DNA from: Lepidostoma basale
Taxonomy: Eukaryota > Arthropoda > Insecta > Trichoptera > Lepidostomatidae
Length of the DNA stretch: 64,000 bases
Assembly: GCA_022606425.2 (NCBI GenBank)
Contig: JAHDVF020000090.1
Coordinates: forward strand, 186,001-250,000
Direction: 5' to 3'
In this document: in pieces, positions 1 to 10,789 of the stretch
Layout: each line of letters starts with the position of its first letter
Numbering within the stretch: position 1 is the stretch's first letter
Position numbers and translations under genes: made by a program
The notes under the pieces: generated by a model
What the model was told of the DNA's origin: nothing
Database searches by the model: none
The model's input: only the letters and a program-made list of their open reading frames with translations

Positions 1-376
1 CTATGCAATCTATTTTTACACAAGTGACTGCAAGAAATAACGATACATATGGGAAAACGATTATTTGAGGAATGATAGATAGAGGTTTCACTGTAATAAC
101 ATTGATATAAAGTACTTTAAACCATTAATATTAATGGTTTAAAGTATTTCATATTTTTCTTCTGCATTATGTAAGGATAATAATAATGCTCACTTTTATA
201 GCACCACTTTCCTTATGTCATCACCTCGAGGGAGAGATGTATTTTAAATATCAAAATCTAAATGTGAACGCTGCAGCTGAATCAAGATTTAAATTCTCCG
301 AACTCTGGGAACTTCAATATATCGGGAAATTTCATTCATAAAAATAATAAAATATATAAATTTGAATATTTGTCAG
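1..376 (+). other. rad21 intron (left part cut by window)
   Basis: AT-rich intron sequence ending in the acceptor TTTGTCAG before the first visible exon. It holds a perfect 34-bp palindrome at 113-146 and nothing else I recognise. Confidence 0.7.
113..146. repeat. Perfect 34-bp palindrome
   Basis: Two 17-bp arms, TACTTTAAACCATTAAT and its exact reverse complement, with no spacer. It may extrude as a cruciform or mark the centre of a decayed fold-back element. Confidence 0.9.
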
Positions 377-3300
377 ATGCTGGAGGGTTGTTTGAGGGTG
401 ATCTGTTTGGGGAGGTGCCGGCCGGAGAGGTGACGGGCGGCAGCGGGCTGCGGCGAGAGCTGGAGGAGGCGGCGGCCGCCACGCCCCACCGGCCCCCCGA
501 GCGTCATGATTCCGATGATGATGACGAGGACGGCATGGACCACTACGATGGGGGCATGTCACCATCGCACAGGTGAGACCATAATGAAATAATGTTGACT
601 GGTTTGCAGCAAAGTCTATTAACATCTTTGCTAGTTCTTGAGATGCCACTTGGGCCATAAGGTTATTTAAGCCCAATTACTATATAGCTTTTGATTCTCA
701 TGACTTGTGATAGGTAGCTAGTCTACCGCAGTTTTATTGTCACGTGAATTCTACAAGACCCATACAGAGCGAGATTTTTTTTGTCATCAATTCAGTTCAA
801 TTTCATACTGTCATTGGTGGGAATGAAACCCGGAACCTTCTGTGTGGTAGTCATAGCTGTTGCCATTTTGCCTCGAAGAACTCGCTATAAATTATCAAAT
901 ATTTTTTGAGGAAAACCCGTAATTTTGTTGAATTGAAAACCCTTTTGTTAATGTTAGGTTAATAATTGTAATATTGAAATATGTAATTCTAGTTGGGAGG
1001 GCTCAGGGCACGGATCCCCTCACCGCGGGCAGGGCATGGGCGACCAGGGCCAGGCGGGCGGCGCCTCCCCCCACCCGCAGCTCCCCGACCATCTCCTGCT
1101 CCCGCCCCCCAGTGTGCCCCCACCCAGCGTACATGTGCAGGTAATTTACAATAGAAATGTTCATTATGGATTTAAATAACTAATTAATCATCACACCGTT
1201 TCCTGGAGGAGTCGGCAGTGAGAATGGATCGCCACACTGCTCTGTCCTGACATAACTGCTAAGAAAAGTTTGTCCATGAATTGTATCATTAATTTGGTTT
1301 GACTTCAGGAATTGGAGGAGCGTTCATACACTCCGATGCTGATGGACCGAGCTCCTAGCCGCGCGGGGGCCGGGAGCGGGCCGGAGGCGGCAGGAGGGCC
1401 AGTGCCCGACACGCCTCGGGACGGGGAAGGTGACCACACCACGCTGCTCCACAACGAGGAGGAGTCCTTTGCTCTGGCGCCAGTCGATGCCTCAATTCTT
1501 AAAGGTAACTGTCTCTTGAATTTCATGAATACTCTTGTAGCGATGATGTCAATTGTATCTCAATGGGGGGTATATGAGTGGTGTGTCGTCTATAGCAGTG
1601 CTCCGCAACCGGTGTGCCGTGAGTCGGATGCAGGTGTGCCGTGCACAAATATATAAAGAAAAAAATATTTAGTTAGAGTCGGAACTCGTGAATTGCGAAA
1701 GAGTCTACTCTTCCGTAAATCAGTTCAGGAGACGTAGGTGACTTTTTTTATAGATCATTCGTGAAAAATCGGATCAAGCCGAAAAATAAGGTCACTGCCG
1801 ATTTCTACTAGCCGGAAGTCACTGAAAAAAAGGTCACCAACGTCTCCTGAGCTGATTGACGTCCACGTTTAGACCGAATTTGACCTTTTGGTGCGCCGCG
1901 GGATTCTAGGGAGAACTTATGTGTGCCGTAGGTGAGAAAATATTGCGGAGCACTGGTCTATAGTATTTGTCTAATCATTCACAAAGAATGATGTAAAATT
2001 ACATATTAAAAATACGAATGAAAACATCTGTTTTCTAGAAGTTTTATTATATTTTAATGGAATGACATTTTTCACCTTGCTATGGTTTTATTAAATGTCT
2101 GACTTTTTTGACATTTGATAAAGCCTTAGCAATCCGAAACAGGTCATTCTAATAAAATATAATAAAACTTCTATAAAACATTAGTTTTTATTTGTATTAA
2201 TTTTCAAATATTCAACTTTTTAAAATCCAAATAAGGCTTTTATGATTTGTCTTATGATGGCTGATTGTAAATCCAGGAATAACCAAGGCGAAGCGCAAGC
2301 GCAAACTGATTGTGGATGAGGTGAAGAACATCTCCGGCGAGGAGATGAAGAACCAGCTGTCCAATACGTCGGACATCGTGACCACGCTGGACCTGGCGCC
2401 ACCCACGCGCCGCCTCATGCACTGGAAGGAGACGGGCGGAGTGGAAAAGCTCTTCGCCCTGCCCGGGCGGCCCATCCCCTCTAGGCATCTCTTCAAGGTC
2501 ATTATCACTTCATTTTATTATGCAGTTTTTTTGGCAGAAACTATAGACCTTTGTGGCAACTGCTATGACTGCCACACCGAAGGTCCTGGGTTCTATTTCC
2601 GTCAATGACAGTGTGATTCTCACAATGTCTTAATAAAATGGCGGTAAATTAGGTACCCATCACATGTCATTTATTTTTTTCATTTATTTATTTAAACATC
2701 ACAGAACTACATTCCAATACACCAATGATACATATTATTATTAACAAAAAGTTTGAGATACAACAGTTAATAACACAATGAAATAATATGATGAACTCAC
2801 AATTATGACAATGACAGAGACAGCACCTCCCTGAGGTCTACTACACTATCACTGAATACGTCGACCTCCGAGGTGACACGATTTAGTAAATGTATTGCTC
2901 TACCTACCGGCATAACCATTGTTAGGTTGGTTCTGCATCGTCGGAGATAAAGATCAGGGACGAACAGACCTACATCACTCAGGATTTCTGAGTTGTGTAT
3001 ACAACCGCCTATCATGTCGTAGAATCAATATAATAGCTTCCTTTCCTTTCAATGGATTTGGCTCGCGCTGTAATGATGTAAAGGGCTGTTCAACAACATT
3101 ATAATAGTAGTATTGATATTTCAACATTATTATTTGTTTAATTTGGGACACTGCTGTGACATCACAATTTGTTTATTTAATCTCTATGAAATTGACATGA
3201 CTGTTGTTTGCCCCACAGATGTTGACATACAGTAAAAGTCCAATAATTCGAAATTCAAGGGACCGGATTTCCCAAAAAAATTCGAATTACGAATTTCGCG

Positions 3301-6300
3301 ATCATTAAATAAATATATTTTGCGCCAACTGCTGCAGCTTGGAACATCGCGGCCATTTTTTCGTTCTGTCAAAATAATAATTATAATGTCAAGTGTTCAT
3401 AATAATAATAACAAAAGTGTTTGGATAGCATAACGACGTTTTTGTGGGTCAAATGGCGATTTGAAATCAAAATCAACATTTTTATTGGTTAAAAGAATCC
3501 TATTAAGACGGGCATCTCATACGAATAAAAAAAACCTATATAAAAATTAATACAATGAAACACGGATTTTACGTTTTCCCGCCATTTTAATGTAATTATT
3601 TCAGTCCCGATATATTTTAGTATTTTTTTCCGCAATGTACGTCGAAAATATTCAAAATACACGCGCTTGACACATTATTTTGGTCGTGATTGGTCAGCGA
3701 GCGACACGTTGCGATTGGTCAGCAGACATCTTTCAATTTTAGCCGTTTTTGTCCAACGGTTATCATTCGGTTTTCGACTCGATTTATTACGCTTTTGACA
3801 TTTGCGATCGTGTTTACATAGTTTTTACGTTTTTTGTTTTGTTTTATTCTTTAAGTTTATTATTTTTCTTCCTTTTTGTATACTCATTCTGAAGTAATGT
3901 CTCAACAAAAAAAAAAGCTTTGTCTAGCTTTGGAATTTCTCCGAAAACTTTGTGAAAGAAATATTGCTAATTTATAGAAAAGAAATGATGGATACACGAA
4001 AGATGGTGAGAATAAAGATAGCCTTTTTACATAGTGTTCTCATTTTATCGCTTTGCACTTTTTTACCGCGGTTTTATTTTCAAGAGAAATACGTAATATA
4101 TAGATATCTCGCTTGCACTAATGTATTTAAGCGCTCGAAACGAATTCTTTTTCACGTGATGTCTCATTTGAATTATTAAAATTGTAGGTACATTTTGACC
4201 AAAAACTTTACGAATTACGAAATACGCGATATTTCGAATTAACGGTAGAATTTACTATAAAAAGTCAATTTTCGGACCGAGCAAATTATGAAAATTTCGA
4301 ATTACGAATTATCGTTGTTGGAATTAACGGACTTTTACTGTATTCAGTTATTACTATTATTATTTTGTTGAATCGCTCTTACATCATGACAGCATGAGCC
4401 AAATCAATGTAAAGGGTATTATAGCTATCATAGTGATCTTGTGACATGTGATAGGTAGCTAATCTATCACCATTTTATTGTCACGTGAATTCTACACCAG
4501 ACCAAAGACAGCGTGACAATCACACTGCCCTCGCCGGGAATCAAACCCGGAATCTTCGGGGTGGCAGTCAAGGCACTTACCATTCGGCCACAAAGGTCGT
4601 CAAAACAATTATTAAAAACATTACAAACAACTAGTCATGAGACAAAATCTACAAAATGTATACAAGTACGAATAACCTGCAGTATACAAAAATATGGAAA
4701 GCAAGGGGGAATTACCACATTAAAGGCCCGTGTGACATTCCAAAAACTAGCAAAAAAATTTACACTTGGATTGAATGAAAAGTATTTTGTATTCCAGAAC
4801 TATCAACGCAATATGGCGTATCGGGCGGCAGACCTGGAGGATGGTGGACTGGAGGAGAGAGGGGAGAGGGGCGAGAAGGAGCGTGCTCCCGAGCAGCCCC
4901 TGCAGCAGGCCAGTCCGCCCGCGAGGCGCTCCACGCGCAAGAGAAAGTTCGAAGAGATGGTAAGAATAGTTCTTATTTCAAATAATACTAAACATTTGTT
5001 AAATAATATTTGAGAATTAAAATTTTTAAATATGTTTTTCAGGCTAATGTGACTCCTGCCCATGAACCAGAGATACCCGACATGGACCTCCCCACCCCAG
5101 TGCCTCAGGACTACCAGCCTTCTATTGGTAAAGACCGCTCATAATTATTGTCATTGCAATTCATTTATTGTTTGTAGTTATGGAATAGTATATTTTTACC
5201 AAAGCATAAAACACGTTACTTTAACTAGTTCATGTATTAATGTTTACAGAAGTTCCCGATATGATGGCTCCAGGAACTCCCGGATACCCCCAGACCCCAG
5301 CACATGACATGGACCCACAGACGCCGGGTAACTAACTAGGCAAACAGCTATTGCACATATTGTTTTATTGTTGTGCTACGTATTAAGTATGGAGTACTGT
5401 TCTTTAGGAGGTATGCTGAGCAGTCTAGGGCCCCTCACCCCAGGAGGCCTGGGTCCCCTCACCCCCGGCACCCTGCTCCAGGGAGGCATCACTCCCGGAG
5501 GCTTGCAGCACGGAGGGCTCACCCCCGGAGGCCTACAGCACGGAGGCCTCACTCCCGTAGACTTGCATCACGGTGGAATGACGCCAGTAGGATTACAGCA
5601 CGGTGGCATGACTCCGGGAGGCTTACAGCACGGAGGCATGACTCCGGGAGGTCTTCAACACGGAGGCATGACTCCCGGAGGCTTGCAGCACGGGGACCTG
5701 GGAGGGATGACTCCGATGGGCTTGCATCACGGAGGCATAACCCCCGCCGGATTACATCACGGGGGAATGACCCCTGCCGGACTGCAACACGGAGGCATGA
5801 CCCCTGCAGGCTTGCAGCACGGAGGCATGACCCCCGCGGGCCTGCAGCACGGGGGCATGACCCCGGGTGGACTGCAGCACGGAAGTATGATGCACGGAGG
5901 CATGACCCCGGCGGGTTTACAACATGGCATGGTCGACGATATGCCTATGATGCCACATCTACCCGCTGACCAGGTAATCTAATTTAACTAACTAACTAAC
6001 CATCACGCCGTCTCTCTGAAAGGGAAGGCAGAAAGAATGGACTGCCACGCTTTAACCGATGCGGCACTCCATCCTTCTCTTTTCGCCCCCACGAGAGACG
6101 CGGTGTGATGGTTTGCGAACCTCATCGCCATTAATCTAATTTTAATACAGTAAAAGTCCGATAATTCGAAATTCAAGGGACCGGATTACCCAAAAAAAAT
6201 TCGAATTATGCGAGTTTTTTTGGAACATCGTGGCCATTTTTTCGTTCTGTCAAAATAATAATTATAACGTCAAGTGTTCATAATAATAATAATAACAAAA

Positions 6301-9300
6301 GTTGGATAGTATAACAACATTTTTGTGGGTTTAATGGAGGTTTGAAATTAAAATCAACTTTTTTATTGGTTAAAAGAATCCTATTAAGACAGGCATCTCA
6401 AAATATAAAAAAAATATATAAAATAGAATAATAAAAATAGAATAAAAAAAACCTATATAAAAATTAATACAGTGAAACCCTGATTTTACGTTTTCCCGCC
6501 ATTTGCGTGTAATTATTTCAGTCCTGATATATTTTAGTAAATTTTCTTCCGCAATGTACGTCGAAAATATTCAAAATACGCGAGTTACGCGCGCGCTTTA
6601 CACATTATTTCGGTCGTGATTGGTCAGCGAGCGACATTGCGATTGGTCAGTGTACAGCGCCCAACGTGGTGGTTGGCCGACATCTTTCAATTTTAGCCGT
6701 TTTTGTCCTATCATCATTCGGTTTTCGACTCGATTCGTGTTCACTTTTGCCAATCGCGATCATACTTTTTACGTTTTTATTTATTTTATTCTTTAAGTTT
6801 ATTAATTTTCTACCTTTTTGTATACTCATTCTGAAGTAATATCTCAACATAAAAAACTTTGACTAGCTTTGGAATTTCTCCGAAAACTTTGTGAACGAAA
6901 TATTGCTAATTTATAGAAAAGAAATGATGGGTACACGAAAGATGCTGAGTATATAAATGTAATGAAGATATCCTTTTTACATAGTGTTCTCATTTTATCG
7001 TTTCGCACTTTTTTACCGCGTGATATTTTCAAAAGAAATACTTAATATATAGATATCTCGCTTGCACTAATGTATTTAAGCGCTCGAAATGGATTCTTTC
7101 CATGTGATGTCTCATTTGAATTCTTAGAATTCTAGGTACATTTTGACGAAAAACATTACGAATTACGAAAAACGCGATATTTCGAATTAACGGTAGAATT
7201 TCCTATGAAAAGTCAATTTTTGATTCAATTACGAAAAGATAAAAGTCAATTACGAAATATCATTGTTCGAATTAACGGACTTTTACTGTATGAATAATTA
7301 AAAAAAAACCCGAGTACAGGGTGTGCAGTAAAGGGATTGTGTTGTTACAGGTGTCGTCCCTCCTGGGGGAGGCGGGCGCCCAGTCCGGGTCGGCGTCTCC
7401 CCTGCGGCCCGCCCTGGAGCTGGAGCACACGGTGCCCATGGAACCCCTGCCCCTGCACTCCATCAACGAGCAGACTCACCACTACCAGGTAGGCTGACTC
7501 CCAATCTTTCAAGTTTGCCATTCTATTATGCTATGACAACAATTACCTTCATTGAAATTGAAATTATTTCTTAATTAGGAATATGTGTTACAGCCGGGCG
7601 TGGGCGGGGTCTGCATGGCCAACATGGGCTACGAGGAGCTGCACCCCCCGCACAGTCCGCAGGACGACTACGAGTTCGCCCCCAGCCCTGCGCACGTGAG
7701 TATTGTGCATAGCACCACTTACTACATCTAATCACTCCAGTTTTCGTTATGTAACTTTAGTTAACTAACTATTTAACCATCACACCGTCTCTCCGAAGGG
7801 GTAGGCAGAAAGAATGGACTGCCATACTTTTCTTTCCTGACATATTTTTCTCGCTTCCTCAACATTCATACATCGTGTCATGCACGTGCGTTGATTTCTC
7901 TGACTCGTCGCGTGGCCGCCATTCAATATTTGATTTATTTGATCGTGCCACGTTTTCCTCGGTCTTCCTCTATTTGTAGTTCCATTTACATCGTTAACAT
8001 ATCATTTTTTTACCATTCTTTCTTCATTCATTCTTTCCACATGTCCAAACCATCTTAATGATCCTTTCATTATTTTGTTCATAACATCATTCGCACTGCA
8101 TTCACTTCTTACATTTTCATTCGACACTATCATACACAGAGTATCCACACATTCGTCTAAGAGATCTCATTTCTACTGCATTTCCTTCTTTTGCCAGTTC
8201 CATGCTTTGCTTCCATACATAAGGGTCGGTAGAAGAACACCATTGTGCACTGCCATTTTAGCTTTTTTGGATAGGTTTTTGTTTGCGATGACAACTTTAA
8301 GTGCATCATTCACTTTTTTGCCTGCCCCAACCCTTCTTTCAATATCCCTCTCCACTCGCCCATCTTTTGTAAACATACTACCTAAATACACGAACTCAAC
8401 TACTTGCTCCAAATTTTCACCATTCACGCTAATGTTGCACTGTCATGATTTCTTCTTTTTCAAAAATCATTATCTGGACTTATTCATATTCATTCCGCAT
8501 GCATACTTCATACATACTATTCACCAGGACTTGTAGTTCATGCTCGTTGTCTGCAAGTAGGACAGCGTCATCTGCATACAAGAGACAGCTTACTGACACT
8601 CCGCTCATTTTGGCACCTACATCCAACCCTCTCAGCCTTTTCATAGACTTGTCCATATATAGATTAAATAACCACGGGGACATTACGCAACCCTGTTTGA
8701 CACCTTTATTGATATAAAACCAGGCTGTAAGATCTCCATTTACTCTGACACTAGCAGTGCTTTCCGTGTATAGCGACTTAATTGCCGTGATCAGTTTTGT
8801 ACTTATTCCATATCGTCACCTGAGAGTAAGAAGGTTCCAACTGACAAAAGTAAAAAGCTGAGAAAAATGAAGTCAAAGTTTTGTTGGTTTCGGGTGTGTA
8901 TCTTGGAAAAAAAGTTTTTTTTTTCCAATTTCCAGAGATTCTTTTACCGAGAAACGTGTAAATTATGTCTGCCTACAGTTGGAATAATAAATTTCTAAGT
9001 TTAAATGAATCCTTCTTCAGTGAATCGTGTGTTTTGAATGATCAGATGGAACTTGATTCTTTTCGTAACATCAAAATGACGATACTATTACATGTTTTTT
9101 TTAATTGTACGTATAGATAAGGTTAGTAAGAACCCTTTTCACGAAAAAAAGCCAAATGTGAAATTTTGTTAGTTGGAACCCTCTTACTCTCAGGTGACGA
9201 TATTCAGATAATATTTTCCACAACTTAACTCCATCAACGTAATCATAATATGTTTATAATTTTAGTTTATAACATGAATCTTCTCTTTTTGATAAACTTA

Positions 9301-10265
9301 AGGTTTTCAACAGGAATTCCATAATGACAAAATTATTTTTGAATGAAAACACTGTTATTTCCATTGTTGAGTTTATTTTCTCAAAATGTTTTTAAACTCA
9401 GTTTAAGTCTTTCTTTCGGTGATGAAGGGGTAAAACCTTCAAAACGTGTCCAGAAAAATAAACTAAAAAAACAGTGCTTTATCTTATAGAAACATTTTAT
9501 ACATCTTCTCTGCATGATACCTGTGGACTTTTATGACTAGTAATAAATAAATGATCTTTATCCCTTAGAGAAGACAACAAATAATTATACTTATGGTGTT
9601 GAGGCACATTGTGCTGGTCCCCCCTAGGTTTATTTTATGAAAATATTTCCATTGTGTGTCAGGCAACGGAGGAGCAGTTGCAGGATGAGACGGACGAGCA
9701 GTTTGAGGAGCGCGTGCTCAACAAGCGTGCCGCCCAGCTCTTCGGGCAGATTCGCATCAAGATGGTGGAGTGCGGCCAGCTGCACCTCAGTGAGATGGTT
9801 GGGCGCAACCGCCGCAAGCAGGTAACTGTCTTCTTTGACCACTTCCAGGGCAACAGTCTGGGTTGCCAATATCTCTTTGAGTCCGTTAATTCATAAAGTT
9901 ATTAAAAATTGTCGAGCTTTGTGGCAGAGTGGCTCTGTTGCCATACCGAAGGTCCCGGGTTCGATTCCCGGTGATGGTAGTGTGATTGTCACTCTGTCTA
10001 TAGTCTGGTGTAGAAGTCATATGACAATAAAATGGCGATAGATTTGCTACCTATCACATGTCACGAGAATCAATGTTATAGCTCTAATGATGTAAAGCGC
10101 CATTCAACAAAATAATAACAATAATAATTTAATCTGCAGGTTGCTCAAAAGTTCTACAGCTTATTGGTGCTGAAGAAGTTCCAAGTCCTGCAGATCAGTC
10201 AGGCGGAGCCCTACGCCGACATTCTCATCACCAAAGGGGCTCAGTTCGATACGGATTCTTTATAA
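377..10265 (+). CDS. rad21: Rad21/Scc1 cohesin kleisin subunit (5' part outside window)
   Basis: Encodes the kleisin that closes the SMC1-SMC3 cohesin ring in the nucleus and is cut by separase at anaphase. Exons read from GT-AG borders with matching phase: 377-572, 993-1140, 1309-1504, 2277-2497, 4798-4959, 5043-5127, 5250-5327, 5408-5973, 7351-7488, 7594-7695, 9663-9821, 10140-10265 (stop TAA). About 725 residues are visible. The N-terminal SMC3-binding domain is missing, so the gene begins left of the window. The exon at 2277-2497 holds the family's most conserved middle block ([16 protein letters not shown], then [11 protein letters not shown]), the SA/STAG-binding region. The last two exons form the C-terminal winged-helix domain that binds the SMC1 head ([31 protein letters not shown]). 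Exon 5408-5973 is an unusual decapeptide repeat, making the protein clearly longer than the human one (631 aa). Convergent with wapl. Family assignment is very secure; individual borders are fairly sure. Confidence 0.95.
690..890 (-). mobile_element. tRNA-derived SINE, family 1, degraded copy
   Basis: In reverse orientation it carries the family 1 landmarks: a tRNA-like head with a degraded box B, then the body with CAATAAAATGGCG-like sequence and the ATAGGTAGCTA block. It lies in the first full rad21 intron and is interrupted by a T-rich segment near 774-800. Confidence 0.65.
1172..1258 (-). mobile_element. LINE 3'-terminal fragment
   Basis: Matches the 3' end of the LINE family best seen at 7765-9249: a (TTAG)n-like tail followed in reverse by ATCATCACACCGTTTCC, GGCAG-type sequence and CTGTCCTGACATA. 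It is only about 90 bp long, in the second full rad21 intron. Confidence 0.6.
1596..1955. mobile_element. Short hAT-type element with 8-bp duplication
   Basis: Terminal inverted repeats CAGTGCTCCGCAA and its complement TTGCGGAGCACTG bound a 360-bp element. GTCTATAG is duplicated exactly on both sides (1588-1595 and 1956-1963). An 8-bp duplication with CA(G)NG ends is the hAT signature. It has no transposase frame and is therefore non-autonomous. It sits in a rad21 intron. Confidence 0.88.
2003..2205. mobile_element. Fold-back element with hammerhead-like core, subfamily B
   Basis: Inverted arms 2003-2085 and 2139-2205 share the body GAATGACAT..., TTATTATATTTTA and CTTCTAGAAAACA. The inner ends of both arms show degraded hammerhead-like cores. 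On the plus strand this is UUGAUAA at 2114-2121 and GAAACAGGUC at 2136-2145; the opposite arm is more decayed. It sits in a rad21 intron just before the exon at 2277. Confidence 0.6.
2546..3110 (+). mobile_element. SINE family 1, split by a LINE insertion
   Basis: The head at 2546-2664 has the tRNA-like GTGGCAACTGC...GGTCCTGGGTTC block and the body AATAAAATGGCGG. The 3' part resumes at about 3016 (AGAATCAATATAATAGC to GGCTCGCGCTGTAATGATG). A 350-bp LINE tail separates the two, so the SINE is the older of the two insertions. Confidence 0.7.
2665..3015 (-). mobile_element. LINE 3' fragment nested in a SINE
   Basis: The minus strand encodes a short C-terminal tail typical of insect jockey/CR1-like polyproteins ([27 protein letters not shown]). 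It is followed by 3' non-coding sequence ending in an A/T-rich tail. The element is strongly 5'-truncated. Confidence 0.65.
3230..4340. mobile_element. Non-autonomous pogo-like DNA transposon, copy 1
   Basis: Ends CAGTAAAAGTCC...GGACTTTTACTG form inverted repeats of over 20 bp that continue with AATTCGAA-rich sequence, flanked by TA on both sides (3228-3229, 4341-4342). These are features of the pogo/Tigger branch of Tc1/mariner. Inside, near 3898, a short frame starts [20 protein letters not shown] and then stops. That frame may be the start of a lost transposase, and tandem GATTGGTCAGC (CCAAT-like) motifs near 3690-3722 may be the old promoter. It sits in a rad21 intron. Confidence 0.88.
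4348..4601 (-). mobile_element. SINE family 1, near full length
   Basis: Reverse orientation. The head near 4601-4530 reads as a tRNA-like segment with box B GGGTTTGATTCCCGG. The body has CAATAAAATGGTGATAG and the 3' part has ACATTGATTTGGCTCATGC followed by a TTCAACAAAATAATAATA tail. It is inserted a few bases from the right end of pogo copy 1. Confidence 0.85.
5408..5973 (+). repeat. Tandem decapeptide repeat exon within rad21
   Basis: One exon of 189 codons is built from about 14 copies of a 30-bp, 10-residue unit with consensus [10 protein letters not shown]. Variants include [21 protein letters not shown] and AGLQHGG. Silent third-base differences between units show that selection has kept the peptide while the DNA drifted. 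The ends are non-repetitive ([10 protein letters not shown] at the start, [11 protein letters not shown] at the end). It falls between the SA-binding block and the winged helix, a linker that is normally disordered and variable in kleisins. No known domain fits. It could be a low-complexity spacer or a phosphorylation array, since each unit has a TP dipeptide. Confidence 0.93.
5985..6125. mobile_element. Small hairpin MITE sharing LINE 3'-end sequence
   Basis: Inverted ends AACCATCACGCCGTCTCTC and GAGACGCGGTGTGATGGTT enclose about 120 bp. A second copy lies at 44995-45118 in the opposite orientation, with the same interior (CTTTAACCGATGCGGC). The left end equals the 3' terminus of the LINE family at 7765, so the element may be a fold-back derivative of that tail. 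Confidence 0.7.
6148..7288. mobile_element. Non-autonomous pogo-like DNA transposon, copy 2
   Basis: Sister of the element at 3230-4340, with the same CAGTAAAAGTCC termini and TA on both sides (6146-6147, 7289-7290). It is 1141 bp against 1111 bp. It differs by indels, including extra sequence near 6650-6680, and the initial transposase-like frame has decayed. It ends about 60 bp before a rad21 acceptor. Confidence 0.88.
7765..9249 (-). mobile_element. LINE reverse-transcriptase fragment split by a MITE
   Basis: Minus-strand frames encode reverse transcriptase: [12 protein letters not shown] (about 9249-9205), [48 protein letters not shown] (the catalytic YADD) and [15 protein letters not shown], with stops between them. 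The 3' end near 7765 has the tail GTGTGATGG(TTAG)n. The coding sequence is interrupted at 8810-9202 by a MITE and resumes in register beyond it. It occupies a rad21 intron. Confidence 0.85.
8810..9202. mobile_element. MITE with 33-bp inverted repeats inside a LINE
   Basis: Ends ATATCGTCACCTGAGAGTAA and the complementary TTACTCTCAGGTGACGATAT extend to about 33 bp with one mismatch. Removing the element restores the LINE reading at the site CCATATTCAG. The target duplication is therefore TA (Tc1/mariner type) or ATAT; the two cannot be told apart. Confidence 0.82.
9285..9490. mobile_element. Fold-back element, subfamily C2, degraded
   Basis: Inverted arms with AAACTTAAG, CAGTG...TTTATT and CTCAAAATG/CGTGTCCAG blocks resemble the element at 21155-21388. 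The central motif GUGAUGA (9419-9425)...AAAACGUGUC has lost C3 and G12, so no active ribozyme is expected. Confidence 0.5.
9912..10131 (+). mobile_element. SINE family 1, best-preserved head
   Basis: It reads CTTTGTGGCAGAGTGGC (box A-like), then GGTTCGATTCCCGG (a good box B). The body has CAATAAAATGGCGATAG and a 3' part with GATGTAAAGCGCCATTCAAC, then a (AAT)n tail. This is a typical tRNA-derived SINE layout. It occupies almost the whole last rad21 intron, with its tail only about 8 bp before the final acceptor. Confidence 0.9.
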
Positions 10266-10789
10266 AGTCACCAGTCCGGACCCATCCTAAAGTCACCAGT
10301 CCTGACTCCTCACCACAGTCTCTGGTTTAGGTGACTCTTAGCCCTTTGTGCACTACCACATTGCGAGTGGACTTTTTTGTTTTACAAATATTTGATAAAG
10401 AATAATTTTTTTGCTTGTAAGCAGTATACCTATTGGATCAACCCAACGCCGGCCCCTGCAAAAGCCCTTCTTAAAGTGAGATTGAAAGGTCTGATTGTTA
10501 GGTTGCTGGTATGTAAGTATCGGTTTCGCTTGATTCAGCAGGTTCCCTTTAAAGTTTTTACGAAGGCAAACAATTTAAGTAAATGAATATAGTAACTCGG
10601 AATGAATGTTGAATTGGTCCTAGCTTTGCAGAAAGTTGTCATAAACGATAATTTTGTACAGGGTTATCTGTGAAAAAGTTTTTTTTCTGGCTCTGCATGG
10701 TAATAAAAGTTCATACTGAAGTAATTATGACCCATTGTATAGAGTTCTTCAAAATTTATAGATTTACTTGTGGTATGTTTGATTGTATA
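10266..10789 (+). other. rad21 3' UTR and downstream DNA
   Basis: Unique sequence after the rad21 stop. No repeat or frame of note. AATAAA-like polyadenylation signals are only weakly placed, so the UTR end is undetermined. Confidence 0.5.

Noticed and set aside
5490..5930. Regular 30-bp repeats that could suggest a CRISPR array
   Set aside because: The repeats are contiguous codons in a eukaryotic exon with no spacers.
5373..5969. Overlapping 198-codon arginine-rich frame in the rad21 repeat exon
   Set aside because: An off-frame reading of the same 30-bp repeats; the frame with [10 protein letters not shown] joins the neighbouring exons in phase.
8075..8717. Plus-strand frames of 90-153 codons
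   Set aside because: They lie opposite a minus-strand reverse-transcriptase fragment and are antisense artefacts.
9912..9985. tRNA gene
   Set aside because: It has box A- and box B-like sequences but no closed cloverleaf, and the same head recurs with a common 3' body in many copies, so it is a SINE.
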